64,000 nt of DNA from Physcomitrium patens (lineage: Eukaryota > Streptophyta > Bryopsida > Funariales > Funariaceae). The notes beneath the pieces were generated by a model, which saw nothing but the letters and a program-made list of their open reading frames with translations, searched no databases and was not told the origin of the DNA. Positions 42,669-54,578 of this stretch are shown here, piece by piece; within the stretch, counting starts at the first letter, position 1; each line of letters opens with the position of its first letter. A program made the position numbers and the translations under genes. The stretch spans positions 8,879,673-8,943,672 of the forward strand of contig NC_037263.1 of the NCBI RefSeq assembly GCF_000002425.4, in the 5' to 3' direction.

Positions 42669-44080
42669 CTACATTTCTAAGATTCTTTGATGGCTCCCAT
42701 GTGCATTCACTAATATCATATCTGCACCAATGTACAATATATTCCAACCTATTTTGGCACCACCTTGAGTCTAAGACTTCTTCCACTTCAAATTCTTGGT
42801 TATTATCCACTTCTATAGGGAGAGGTGGTATTTGTCTTCTTTTCAAGATATTCATTGTCTTATACGGCTCCAAAAGAGACACGTGAAATACAGGATGGAT
42901 CTTCATAGACTTCGGTAGATGTAATCGATATGCAACAGAATTGATTTGTTCACAAATAGAAAAAGGTCCGAGCTTATTATAATCTAATTTATCACAATGA
43001 CAAGTAGTCTTGTTATTATGACAAAGTAACCATATCTTGTCATCCATATTATATTATGGTTGCTCCTTGCGATAGGCATCTGCGTTGGTCTTTTATCATT
43101 CTTGAACTTCCTTTAATTATATCTTCATTGTTGTATGTAGCTCTGACAAATGATTTGCTAAATCTTTCGTCGCAAGATTATCAACTTTTGAAAAGTCAAA
43201 AGCATCAAGACGTGGATGATGACCATAATTGATAAAAGAAGGTGTTTGTTGAGTAGAAGAATGTATCGAATTATTATATGCAAACTCTAGTAATGGTAAA
43301 AGAGTTGTCCAATCATCTTGATGATAGTTGATAGTACATCTCAAATGCTGCTCCAAAACTTGATTTACTCGTTCTATTTGTCCATCAGTTTGAAGATGAA
43401 AAGCTGAAGAAAGCTTTATATCCACCTTTAGAATCTTGAATAGGGTTCTCCAAAATCTTGATACAAATTGAGTCCTTCTATCCGATATAATATCCTTTAG
43501 TAATCCATGATAGCAATAGATATTATTAATGAAAAGCTTAGCTATTTCTTCAATTGTGATAGATTTTGTATATGGTACAAAATGTGTCATCTTGGTAAAA
43601 TGATCTACTATCACAAATATAGAGTCATAAGAACCTGAGATTGAAAGATCCGTGATGAAATCCATAGAAACAAAAGACCATGGTTATTCTGGAATAGGAA
43701 ACGACTGAAGAAGCCCATAAGGTCGATGATGAAGAGTTTTTGATCTTGAGCAAACATCACAAGATTGTATAAAATCTTTGACTGCCTTCTACATTTGCGG
43801 CCACCAAAAATCCTTAGATATTAGTTCTAAAGTTTTATTGTATCCAAAGTGTGCTATTGCTAGATAGTCATGACGAGCTTGAAAAATATGTAATCGGGCT
43901 TCACCTTCTGGAACATATAAGCGTCCTTCAAAATATAATAGATTATTCTTAAATTCAAACTTGAAAGTATCATGGGACTTAGAGGAAGTATCCTTGATAT
44001 CCCAAACAAGAGGATCAGAGGACATGCTTGATTGAATTTGCTTCATAAATACTGAAGCAACAGTCAATGTTGATTTTATA
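42669..44080 (-). pseudogene. Chromo-2 integrase and chromodomain
   Basis: Minus-strand pieces: 43789-44067 zinc domain (HFGYNKTLELISKDFWWPQM); 43117-43665 core (MDFITDLSISGSYDSIFVIVDHFTKM, SDRRTQFVSRFW with RGT changed to RRT, QTDGQIERVNQVLEQHLRCTINYHQDDW); 42664-43047 GPF module (YNKLGPFSICEQ), MKIHPVFHVSLLEPYK and a chromodomain VEEVLDSRWCQNRLEYIVHWCRYDISECTWEPSKNL. The order and spacing equal Chromo-1, but many codons differ, so the two are separate, old families. The end of pol was cut by T1; the rest lies at 6871-7016. Confidence 0.85.
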
Positions 44081-44199
44081 ACTCAAAGATGAAAATGCTC
44101 GGACTTCAAGAAAATTGATCTTTGTGGATCAAAAGATGCATCTCCTTCTTTTGATCCAAGATAAGATCATCTAGAAAGAGCATCCGATAGACCTTGTTA

Positions 44200-45430
44200 T
44201 TTTTTCGATCGATAAGTGATCTTGAAATTAAATCTAAATAAAGACATGCTTTAATGGGCTTGACGACGATTCAAGACACGTATAGACATAAAGTACTCAA
44301 GGTTCTTATGGTCTATATACATGGTAATTGGACTTGAGGTGCCTTCTAGATAATGATGCCATTCTTGAAATGAATCCACGATTGCAAAGAATTCTTTATC
44401 ATGGATCTCATAATTAATCTCGGCTACTGAAAATTTCCTCGAATGGAAAGCTATTGGATGGAGTTTGTCATCTGTTCCCATTTGTGACAACACGGCACTT
44501 ATACCAAAATCTGTTGCATTTGTTTCCATAAAAAATGCCTTGGAGAAGTCAACGGAATATAAGATTGGTGCATAAATAAATTCTTTCTTCTTCTTTATTC
44601 CACTCAAGTTTGTCTTTACAAGTCAAACGTATAAGTGGAGTTGTAACTTAAGAAAAATTCTTGATGAAGATTCAATAGTAATTAGAAAAGTCCAAAAAGC
44701 ATTGTACATCTCGTATTATTCTTGGAATCTTTTAATCTATGGTAGTTCGAACCTTCTTGGGATCCATCATAAGGCCTTCGTTAGAAATGATGTATCCTAA
44801 GAAATCAACTTGAGTAGTATAGAATATACACTTTTTTAATTTGGCATATAATCCTACATCTTTAAATTTTTGTAACACGCAACAAATATGAAGCTCATAC
44901 ACTTCTGTATTCTTAGAGTAGATTAGAATGTCGTCTAAATAGCAAACAACAAAATCATCTAAAAACTCATGAAAAACATCATTCATAACATGTTGAAAAG
45001 TGGCCGATGCATTCCTGAGTCCAAAAGGTATGATATTATATTCAAAATGTCCATACCTAGTTCAAAATGCAGTCTTCCATTCATCTCCTTCTTTGATACG
45101 AACTAAGTTGTATGCTCCTCTTAGATCTATTTTGGTATAGATCTTTGCTTAATTGAGTTGGTCAAGAAGTTCTAAAATCAAAGACAAAGGATACCTATTT
45201 TTTTATGGTAATCTTGTTGAATCCTCAATAATCCACATACATTCGTAGAAATCCATCTATCTTCATAAATAAGATAGGAGCCCCGATTGGAGATTTAGAA
45301 TGGCATATGAAATTCTTTGCCAAATTTTTATCAATATACTCTTTTAATGCAGCCAATTCATTCTGCAATAAGCTATAGATTGGTCCAAATGGTGGTTGAG
45401 CTCTTTCTGCAGATCAATTGAACAATCATA
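44200..45430 (-). pseudogene. Chromo-2 reverse transcriptase and RNase H
   Basis: RNase H: open piece 44251-44607 (METNATDFGISAVLSQMGTDDKLHPIAFHSRKFS, MYIDHKNLEYFMSIRVLNRRQAH). RT: 44732-44986 contains VVCYLDDILIYSKN (intact YLDD) and LKKCIFYTTQVDFLGYIISNEGLMMDPKKV. Upstream to 45430 the N-terminal RT blocks are readable with frameshifts. Homologous throughout to Chromo-1 pol. Confidence 0.8.
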
Positions 45431-45493
45431 AGGTCGATGCTCGAAAAGAATATCTAGATTTTTTTTTTCAAAAACATCTTGGAATTCTTGATA

Positions 45494-46081
45494 TTACTTA
45501 GGAATACCACTCGACGTTGTTTCACCATTAGAAATGGATGTAGCATATATAGCAAAAGATGATCCTTCTTTTGCAACATGCATGAAAGCTTTTGCACTTA
45601 CTAGTAAAGGTTTAGACGTACTAAACTTACATACTTCTAGTTTGCTAATGTGATCTTGGATTATACTATCAAAAAAGTTAAGGTTATGAGAAATCCAATC
45701 TATTTGAGGATTATATTTTTCTAACAATGATAATCATAAAATAACCAGATTAGAGGGAGATTTTATTATATTAAATACTACTATGCTGTTATGATCTTTA
45801 ATTGCTATATCTAAAGGAATAGTTTCATGGATAATATTTCCAGAAGACAACAAATGACCATCTATGACTTCTACATGTATGGATTTAATTTTCTTCACGA
45901 AAGGTATTTTTTGATTTTTGGCAAAATCTTTGTTTATAAAACATTCTAAGGCTCTTGAATCTAACAAGGTAAAGAATTTATGATTATTAGGTCCTAAATA
46001 TACTTCTATTATAAAACAAAGTGAGGGATCTGAGGAGAGGATAGGACCTTTACTAAGTGTTGCATATGATTCCAGCCGCAC
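45494..46081 (-). pseudogene. Chromo-2 aspartic protease
   Basis: Pieces 45734-46081 (GPILSSDPSLCFIIEVYLG..., LLDSRALECFINKDFAK, with DSG changed to DSR) and 45494-45727 (MLEKYNPQIDWISHNLNF). Matches Chromo-1 [17 protein letters not shown] and [17 protein letters not shown]. Loss of the active-site glycine agrees with an inactive element. Confidence 0.8.
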
Positions 46082-46104
46082 AGTCCCTATTGTAGCTGGA
46101 GAAA

Positions 46105-47157
46105 CTAATTTTTTGACACACTATCTTCTTTGGTAATTGTGCTCCTCATTTTGTAATTGTGTTGCTTCTTTGGACAATATTGAGCAGTGTGTTTAACTTC
46201 TCCACAATATAAATACAATCCCTCTTGGCGACGTTGAGACTTTTCTTGCTTTAAAAGAGGTTTAAAATATATCATATCAATCTGCATTGATTCTCACTTT
46301 GACGAATAGGTTTCAAAAAACTTAAGAGCTCCCGTCATTATTTGACTTGTTCTTCTCCAACTAAATCTTTGTTCTTGATGCCTTTTAAATAAACGATTAT
46401 TGCATGCAATGGCTTGAGTATTAAATTATTCCAAAGATTCTACTTTTGGCATTGTTAATAACAAATCTTTGACGCTATCCTTCAATCTATATCAAAATTG
46501 GTTGATAAGTGCTTTATTGTTCCAGTCCACATCGCAAGCAAGATTTTAGAATTTGGCAGCATATATAGTGGCTGATCATGATCTTTACTGTAAAGATAGA
46601 AGCTTGATCTCTACTACTCGAACTCGATCACTTTCTCCAAATGTGGCCATAAATACTTCTAGAAATGAATTCAAATCGTAAAGGAGTCATGAATCTTTTT
46701 CCATTAAAGGTGCAAACCAAGAAAGAGTACTTCTTGATAGTAGTGCGCCTATAAATCTGACTTGGATAAATCCATCAAGATATTGGAAAGGGTGCAACCT
46801 TAGATAGAGCTTGACTTGTTACAAAAATTCTCAAAATTTTGATCTTATTCCATCAAACTTCTCAGGCATACTAATCCTTGTCACTTTCATACTTGTAGAA
46901 GTAAAGCTCCCTGGATTTGGTTGTGACGTTGATCTACTTTCTTCTTTCAACTACACAACTTCTTGTCGTAGACTCTTAACTTCTTCCATAGGCATAGGCA
47001 TAGTACTTCCATGATTCACATTGGAAATACATGAGATTTCCACTCTTAGAGTGTTGACAAGTTCATGAAGATCTGCTATAGTTACAAATCTATTCTCACT
47101 TCCATTGAGAGTAGCATCCATAATCTTTCCTTCTATAGATAATTCAAATGAATTCAA
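46105..47157 (-). pseudogene. Chromo-2 gag
   Basis: Starts MNSFELSIEGKIMDATLNGSENRFVTIADLHELVNTLRVEI at 47157 (compare [20 protein letters not shown] in Chromo-1). The capsid region is full of stops between 46290 and 46950, and 46105-46287 carries MQIDMIYFKPLLKQEK and the nucleocapsid LYLYCGEVKHTAQYC, where the first Cys of CX2CX4HX4C has become Tyr. Length and order as in Chromo-1. Confidence 0.8.
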
Positions 47158-47165
47158 AAGTTAAA

Positions 47166-47332
47166 TTAGAGGAGGGTAATCCACAACCTCTAAAAACAAA
47201 TCCCACAAAGAGGGGTAATCCACTCTCTTTAAAAAAAAGATCAGTGTTAAAAAATAAGATTTTTTTTAAAAGATGGATAGTCCGCAACTTTTAAAATACA
47301 ATAATAGAAGTAGGGTAATCCACTCACTTCTA
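47166..47332 (-). repeat. Leader hairpins of Chromo-2
   Basis: Four hairpins with a shared loop related to GGATTACCC (minus strand): arms 47166-47172/47187-47193 (TTAGAGG/CCTCTAA), 47207-47212/47225-47230 (AAAGAG/CTCTTT), 47264-47272/47288-47296 (TTTTAAAAG/CTTTTAAAA) and 47305-47311/47326-47332 (TAGAAGT/ACTTCTA). Arm sequences differ while pairing is kept. Same location as the Chromo-1 leader repeats. Confidence 0.75.
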
Positions 47333-47358
47333 GAACAAGACAGAAATAATATGTTAGC

Positions 47359-47369
47359 ACTCTTGTCAA
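47359..47369 (-). other. Self-priming type primer-binding site of Chromo-2
   Basis: TTGACAAGAGT on the minus strand, two bases inside the LTR. It pairs at 10 of 11 positions with ACTCTTCTCAA, the predicted RNA start in the 3' LTR (6020-6030). Different sequence from Chromo-1, same geometry. Confidence 0.65.
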
Positions 47370-47371
47370 AT

Positions 47372-47951
47372 TGTCAAGGACATGAATCTCGAAGAAAGGG
47401 AATCCTCAATACACTCTTCTATCACTGAAGAGAACTAGAAAGTCACTCAAAAGGTGATGTAATATTAATTAGAATGACTATTGCCAAAAACAAGAAGATT
47501 AGAAAGACTTGAAACAAGACTAAGACTAGAAAGACTTGAAACAAGAATAAGACTAGAAAGAAGTTGATAAAGAGTGAAGAAGGCTTCATTCTTGCCTCCA
47601 TATATACTATCTAATTAAGAGCCACATGGCGATGTCCTATAGGACCTCCAACATGTATTGACTTTGCTAGCCACATGTCTTATCTTATAAGGTAAGTTAT
47701 CTATGTATGCGCCACGTAGTTGGGTTGTTCCACAAGCTACTACATAGAGGTAACTTGTTCTACAAGCTACCAATACATGATTAGCTTTTTGGCCAAGTTT
47801 CTCACCTACAAATACATCTAAAGTCAAAACCGCATCTGTAAAGCTTCTAGAAAACTTCTCTAGAAGACTTTATGAAATTATTCTATTTTACCTACTTCTA
47901 TTTAATCATATAAGTAACTATATATTGAGGTAAATATATACGTCCATGACA
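47372..47951 (-). mobile_element. 5' LTR of Chromo-2
   Basis: 580 bases, TGTCAAGGACATG...ACGTCCATGACA, pair of 5855-6402. It contains a 28-base local duplication of the AGACTTGAAACAAGA type near 47500-47550 that the other LTR lacks. Confidence 0.88.
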
Positions 47952-47956
47952 GCACG

Positions 47957-49125
47957 CATGAAAAGGCTTTTATTTTTGAATCCTTAGAAGTTAGTTGTAT
48001 GGATCTAAGTATTATAGTACCAATGACTATATTTATAATTTCACATGTTCTTTAGAATTTAAGGCCAATTACAATACTTTAAGTGTATCAACTCAAATTT
48101 ATGGAACTTTTGAAAGAAAAGATGTAAATGAAGATCTCAAAATTATTATTTATACCAAATTTTAGCCATTGCTTCATAGTACCAAAGAAGAATGAAATAC
48201 TAAAACTTATTGAAGATGTACAACCAGTAATTCAGGTGACCATTAGAAATATAAGGATTAGATCAATTCATAGAAAATTTGCTAAGATATTTGTAAGTCG
48301 AGCCATTTATTCTATTGCAGGTCTTTATTTTGGATATAATAAATTCCACCTAAAAGAAGTAAAGATATCACCACTATGAAGACATTCTTAGGGTTGATAA
48401 AGGTGTATATATTACCACACGATGCAACAAACTCAATTACTCACATGATGAATAAAATGAATAAGATTCTTTGAAATTTTATTCTAAAAAAGGCTGCACC
48501 TTTCTTGAATGATATTTCAATAAAAAAGTGTATAGAAGAAAAGAAAAATAAAGCAATGGATCAAAAGAGGTGTTATAAATTTGTAGCTAATTATATTTTA
48601 AATTGTGATAAGATTTTATCACAACTTGAAGAAATTCACTTAATATTATCAAGAGCTAAATCCATTTTTGAAGTTTGGGGGGTTGTTAGCATAAGACAAA
48701 TATGTAGATGGTTTTGTTGCAAGCCAAATCTTACTAAAGTGGATACTATATAATGGATGAAAGAAGTTTGTAGCACACAAATAGAGATATAGAGATTTTT
48801 AAGAGCTTGTAGATTTTATTATATATGGATTCTTTATTATACATATATAGCAAATTCTCTCTATAGTTTGTTACAAACAAAAAAAAGATTTAAATGGAAA
48901 AAGAAGTATACAAAAGTAATTCAAAAACTAAAGTAATTATTATCTTCCCGACTTATGTTATAAAGAATAAATTATGAAGGTTTACAAATTAATTATACTT
49001 ACAATTGATAGAAATCCAATAACTATTGGTTGGACTTAAGGACAAGATAATGAAGAAGGAAATAAGTTTGCTATAAGATTTGGAGCCAAAGTATAAGGTA
49101 AATAATAGAAAAAGTTGTGATTATC
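47957..49125 (+). pseudogene. CG-G remnant, right part: RT and RNase H
   Basis: Continues the frame of 5646-5854. Readable: HEKAFIFESLEVSCMDLSIIVPMTIFIISH, then at 48128-48379 VPKKNEILKLIEDVQPVIQVTIRNIRIRSIHRKFAKIFVSRAIYSIAGLYFGYNKFHL (compare CG-E), 48505-48753 FLNDISIKKCIEEKKNKAMDQKRCYKFVANYILNCDKI..LSRAKSIFEVWG, and RNase H around 48970-49115. The catalytic FLDD reads FLND. It is the oldest and most eroded CG copy, strongly AT-shifted. Cut at the right by T2. Confidence 0.75.
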
Positions 49126-49860
49126 ATTTTACTTATTCTACAATTTCTTTCAAAATAAACCTGTATAGGAGAATTCAAACATAAGGAAAGACTAAGCGCA
49201 TAAGCTTTACTTGTTAGGATCACACAATTAATTGTATTCCGAACCACTAAAACACTAAGAAACACTACAATGCTTCCTCCCAATAACAATACTCCTTCAT
49301 CAACTGATAACCACAATGTGCAACCTTGCACTCTTAAAAGATTGCTCAAATCTCAAAAATTCCATCCAACACTAGGAATAACAGACTTCACTCCAACCAA
49401 TCTGGATTCACAGAATTTTTGTAATCACAGACTTCCTTTGTCCAAAACACACATAGCTCTCAATAAACAACAATCATAATCTTTTAATAACTCCTCATAT
49501 AATTCAATCACATAATATTCTAATTACATAATCAATAAATCATAAATCAATTCCTGATTTATTCCACAGACTCACTTCTCAGTATTCAGAAACTATCCAT
49601 TATTCTTTAACAACAAAGAAACAAAAAAACAAAGAGGTGGCACCAAGCTTACCCCGGCTCATGACTATCACAGTCTAGTACCCCAACAAACTTCTACAAC
49701 TCTTATATAATTGCTCCTAATTTCCAGATCCTAACTGTAATACTATAATAACCACTTTTAATAATTAAATCAATCATCCGTCCTCCTGAACTGACTATTC
49801 TATGGACTATTAGTCTATTTTACCAATATCTTACAGAAACAAACTAATATCTATTCTACA
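49126..49860 (-). mobile_element. 3' LTR of T2
   Basis: 735 bases, TGTGATTATC...TATTCTACA on the plus strand. Homologous to 4868-5640 and, more distantly, the T1 LTRs. Preceded by AAAGT; the partner duplication is beyond the window. Confidence 0.85.
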
Positions 49861-49935
49861 TAGCCCCACTCCTATCTGTGTAGCATCCTCGCAAACATAC
49901 AATTGATTCCTATCTAAAAACTACTTAACAAAATT

Positions 49936-50657
49936 CTACAAAGTTAATATTTCCTTTGATCCATCCAATTGATCATTTGCTGCATTATCGAATGTAGGTT
50001 CCATCGATTCTGATTCTAAATTCAAATCTTCCTCTTCTTTCAATCTATCCATCGACTCCTTTTTCAACTGATTTGATAGATCATCATTATATGCTCCCAA
50101 TTCACTGTCTTGAGCTTCCAATTTTAAGATCTGGACATCACAGAGTTCCAACTGATGTTGCTGCTGATTCATCCATTCTAGAACATCTTCAATTAACACT
50201 TGTGACCGGCTCCTCACTGTTAACTCTTTTGTCAATTTTGTCACCTCAGCTTATAAAACTTTGATTTCGGACCTCAACTTCTACATTTTACATCTGGATT
50301 GATCACTCAATGCCGCTTTCTCTTTCGTTAATAACTCTGACTTGTCTCCTTCTACTTGCAACTGGCATTTGAATATCTCTCGTTTCAAATCCCATGTCTT
50401 GTGATTCTGAATCAATTCGTCCCATTGTCTTCTACAATCAGTAAGATGTATTCTTTTTCTTCTGTCCAAGCTTCTTGTTTCTTTAAAAATCTCCTCTCTA
50501 ATGTCAACTTGGATTCTGCATTCTCTTAGAGTATCCATTCTTTCTCTGTAATTTTTTTTTTTCGGTTCTGCTCTGATATCACCTTCTTACTTGCCTCCAA
50601 TTCTCATTTGCTACTGTCCTCTTTGTTTGTAGTTCTCTTTGCACTTTTAATTGCCAT
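49936..50657 (-). pseudogene. T2 3' ORF, coiled-coil protein
   Basis: Minus-strand frame starting near ATG 50657 (MAIKSAKRTT), with one likely 1-base shift in an A-run at 50557, then open as 50281-50538 and 49936-50244 separated by two stops (TAG, TAA, both one transition from Gln codons). Rich in E, K, Q, L with heptad-like spacing (RRQWDELIQNHKTWDLKREIFKCQLQVEGDKSELLTKEKAAL; NQQQHQLELCDVQILKLEAQDSELGAYNDDLSNQLKKE), so a long coiled coil of ~230 residues. It sits between integrase and the 3' LTR. No membrane segment. Function unknown; T1 has an unrelated ORF here. Confidence 0.6.
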
Positions 50658-50979
50658 GATGCTCCCTCTCTCAAACTCTTAACTGGAACTACTATGCTCA
50701 AAAAAGTAAGGAACACAAGAAATGGCAATCTTAGAAAAACAACCAAAAACGACAATACAGAATAACCTCTAACTGGAGCCCTACTCCTATTCTTTTACTA
50801 CCTAGTGATAATGACAACATATAACCCATACTGTTCGTTTCTCACCTCTGTCCCATCAAACACATTAATAACTACTAACTATCTTTTCAGTCGCCTCTAC
50901 ACCCTAATGCACTTATACCATAATTAGGTCTACCATGTGTCCATTTGAAGTCACCCCTCCAAAAAAAATCAAAATCCAT

Positions 50980-52360
50980 CCCAAATTTTATGTATTATAT
51001 AACCATAATCGATTTTCGTTAATGCGGGTATTGAATCGATGGTCCATGAAATCTTCCAATTGAATGGATCCATTGGAAAAATCTTCAATCACTTGATACG
51101 GCCCATGTCAGCGAACTTAAAATTTATCCAAAAAGTGATTGAACCAGCTATCATACAGTAATAACAAATCATTGGGCATAAAAATCTTTGGACGCAGTTT
51201 ACTATCATAGTAACTCTTCCTCTATTTTTGAGTTGCTTCCATGTGAAAAAGAGCTATAGCCCATATTTCATCCAATTCCTCTAATTTTGCCAATCGAGAG
51301 TGTAATGACTCGTTGTCACTGAGACGTTCATCCAGTACAATCTGTAAACTTTGAACCTCCAGCTTGATAGATAAAATTACCTCTTTACCAAAAACTAGTT
51401 GAAACGGAGTAGAATTGATAGTTACATTATATGCGATACGATATGCCTACAAAGCCGCAAAGAATTTGGTCTCCCTATCAATACCTGCCTCCAAAATTGT
51501 CTTAGTCAAGACCTTTTACAAAATTCCGTTGGTCTTTACCGTTTTCCCATTAGCACGAGGATGATATGGAGTGGTTTTTCGATGCTTGATCGCATATGTG
51601 TTCGTCAAGGCTGCTATGGTAGCATTGAGGAAATAGGTGTCACGATCGTTAATCAATTCCTTCTGACTCCCAAATCAACTTATAATATTTTTGTATAGAA
51701 AAGTAGCTACCATACTGGTATTATCATTGCAGGTAGCAATAGCCTCTGCCCATTTTGTTATATAGTCCGTAGCGACTAAAATATATCGCTTCTAGTCAAG
51801 TTTGGACGTTGGTGTGATAGGACCGACAAAATCAATACCCCATTTTTCAAACGATGCATGTACCAAGATTGATATTAACGGCATGGCTGAAGTGCTTGTT
51901 GATAGAGATCACAACGACGAAAAAATTGGTGCACATCAGAAAACATTGTGGGCCACCAATATCCGGTCATTAAAGCCTTGCAAGCAGTACTATCTCTCGC
52001 AAAATGACCACCACAATTCTCTAGGATCGACTGTACTTCACTTGGAAAGATACAATGACGTAAAATGCCATCTTTGCTTTGTTTATACAAAGCATCGTGA
52101 ATCATCATGTATGGGGCACTCTTCAAAATGAGTCACTTCTTAAGCTTGTCGGTAAAAGTCAGCAGAAAGGTGTAGAAGGTCAGAAACTGAATGATTTTAC
52201 TATACTCGAGAGAAATCACATCCACCACAAATAATTCAGTGTCAGAAAGAGTATTCAAGACAGACTCATTGCCGAGAATATTAGACAACCGAGATAAATG
52301 ATCAACATTTGCATGTGTCTTCCTAGGTCATACGACAATCATAAAATTGAACTCTTGTAG
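50980..52360 (-). pseudogene. T2 integrase
   Basis: C-terminal module at 50990-51250 (LLLYDSWF-like reading followed by a K..WHGPYQV-like module), catalytic core 51400-51860 readable with stops (ATDYITKWAEAIAT region near 51730-51780, second Asp in NDRDTYFLNAT near 51640), and zinc domain 51875-52126 (GGHFARDSTACKALMTGYWWPTMFSDVHQFFRRCDLYQ, where CDPC has become CDLY). It is homologous to both copies of T1 integrase but lacks their palindromic insertion. Confidence 0.75.
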
Positions 52361-53560
52361 GAGTAAGATCCATCGGGCAATGTGTCCACTCAATTGAGGC
52401 TTATTAATCATATATTTGAGGGCATCATGATCCACATAAAATACAAACAGATATCCCAGCAAATAGTATCAAAATTTCTGAACTGAGTATATCATACCCA
52501 ACGCTTTTTGTTTAGTAGTAGTGTAATTGTGTTTGGTAGCCACCAATTGTCGATTGGCATAATAGATAGGATGATTCAGATTCTTATCATCCTTTTGACT
52601 TAGTACCAATCCAATAGCCACATTGGATACATCAATGTATACATGAAAGGGCTCCATCCAACGAGGGGTCACTAAGATTGGGACAGAGATCAATTTTGAC
52701 TTCAACACTTCAAAGGCCATGATACACTCCATGGTCCAGATGAAACTAGTCCAATTTGATGGAGGTTTCTTCAGTAAGTTCGTTAAAGGTTGTCAAATAA
52801 CTACAAATAAACGAATAAAGCGACAATAATAACTGACATGGCTAACGAATCCTCGAACACCAAAGATTGTCTCTGGTCTGGGCAAGTTCATTATATGCTG
52901 CACTTTGTTAGGATCTATAGCAATACCACGACTGGAGACAATATGTCCCAATAATTTATCGAACAGAATACCTAATTGATACTTCTCTGAATTCAACGAT
53001 ATTCTAAACTTAACGCACCGAGCCAAACATTTGTCCAGATAATTAAGATGATCCTATTTTATACTGAATGCACAAAAATCATCTAAAAAGATCTCCATAA
53101 ACAGTCGAAGATAGTCTTAAAAGGCTTGAGTCATCACTCTGTGAAACATGGTTGAGGCGTTACATAACCCAAAAGGCATCATGCGATAAGTAAATGTGCC
53201 CCAATCTGTAGTAAAGGTCGTCTTAAGCTGGTCTTCCGTTGCAATTTGAACTTGATTATATCCAAAAAATCCATCGATGAACAAATAACATTCGTGACTG
53301 GCTATGGCGTCCAATATACTATCTGTGAAAGGCAACAGAAAGTAATCCTTCTTGGTCGCATTAAGTTTCCAAAAATCTTGACAAATGTGGATTTTTCCAT
53401 TTTTTCTTGGCACCATGACGATTGGAAAAATCCACTCACTATTCGGGATTGAGTAAATAAAACCAATCGCAAGAAGCTTGTCCAATTCCTCCTTCACCAT
53501 GAGGAAATATTTAGGATTAAGGTAATGTTGCCTTTGCCATACCGGTTTAGCGTTCTCCTC
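52361..53560 (-). pseudogene. T2 reverse transcriptase and RNase H
   Basis: RT pieces 53117-53500 (MVKEELDKLLAIGFIYSIPNSEWIFPIVMVPRKNGKIHICQDFWKLN, YLFIDGFFGYNQVQIA, TFTTDWGTFTYRMMPFGLCNASTMFHRVMTQAF) and 52793-53026 (SEKYQLGILFDKLLGHIVSSRGIAIDPNKV, FVSHVSYYCRFIRLF); the FLDD box (MEIFLDDFCAFS region) lies at 53060-53105. RNase H is 52469-52732 (FHVYIDVSNVAIGLVLSQKDDKNLNHPIYYANRQL). Same RT type as T1. Confidence 0.85.
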
Positions 53561-53599
53561 TAAAATGATACGATGCTCACAAACTTTAACAAGGATACT

Positions 53600-54194
53600 T
53601 TTTAGATCATCATAAGTTCAAGCAAAAGCAGATTTATGATGCAAGAAAAATTTTGTCCAGTAGGTCAACTCTTGTTCCTTAATACTATCATAGACCTTAA
53701 TTGTCTGAGGCTCTGCTGTTGTTGCAAAGTTGATAGTTTGACGTAAAAGTGTAGCGGCAATGTTCTGTTTCAACTCCCATGCTGGATTAAAATTACTCGA
53801 TAAGTCTGACATTTGCGAAGTACTGAATCCACTGTCCAAGGCACTAACATGATGCACATCATACTTGGTCATCCAATCAATACTAACTTAATTAGAGTTT
53901 TCTAAATCCATCGGATACATCAAGTACTCTTCTGGACCTCCACATTGGTACACCACTCCGGGGTATTGTGCTGCCTCCATAAGCACCTCCGTAATCAGTG
54001 CAATTATATCATTATCAGAGCTAAGCTCATCGTCCGACGTCAATTTAGATGATGACAATTGAAATTCCTCGTGATAGTGTACTGGATATATTTGTAATAC
54101 CATTTTGTCTCTATCCTTGATAATTGTCAAAGTACCCTGACTCCAATCGTTCTTGGCCTTTGCTTGATAAAGCAAGGATCATCCCAATAAAATT
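53600..54194 (-). pseudogene. T2 protease-RT connector; protease deleted
   Basis: Open pieces 53618-53872 and 53888-54175 match T3 1174-1690. Directly upstream, ATCATCCCAATAAAATTAG is joined to AAACATCGATGGTTG: in T3 these two points (about 1710 and 1960) are separated by some 250 bases that encode the protease. The protease is therefore missing from T2. Confidence 0.8.
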
Positions 54195-54574
54195 AGAAAC
54201 ATCGATGGTTGATCACCTCCAATATGCACCTGGGTCATGATTCAAACTAACTTCGTATACTTCCTTATTACATTGCCGATGTTGTATTAACAATGAATTT
54301 AATATATAACGGCACTTTGGTGCGACTGCTAGAAGTTGCTTCATAGAAATAAAAGGCCGAATAGCATCCAGATCCTTCAAAATGTCATAAGGTTCCATAT
54401 TTAGGGTAATGCTCAATACCCTCTTTCTTTTCATTGGTTGGAGTTTAACTCCATGGGGTAAGATATTCTTCAGCCCTGGACTTGCAATTGGAATAGCAAA
54501 TGGAGCTTCTTTTGAATTCACGCCTCTTAGAGGATCTTTCAAAGGAAAGGATGTTTCCCAAAACTATGTAGAGA
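54195..54574 (-). pseudogene. T2 gag tail (before protease)
   Basis: Open piece 54213-54542: MKDPLRGVNSKEAPFAIPIASPGLKNILPHGVKLQPMKRKRVLSITLNMEPYDILKDLDAIRPFISMKQLLAVAPKC, equal in position to T3 1947-2294. Interrupted to the right by CG-C. Confidence 0.75.
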
Positions 54575-54578
54575 ACGG

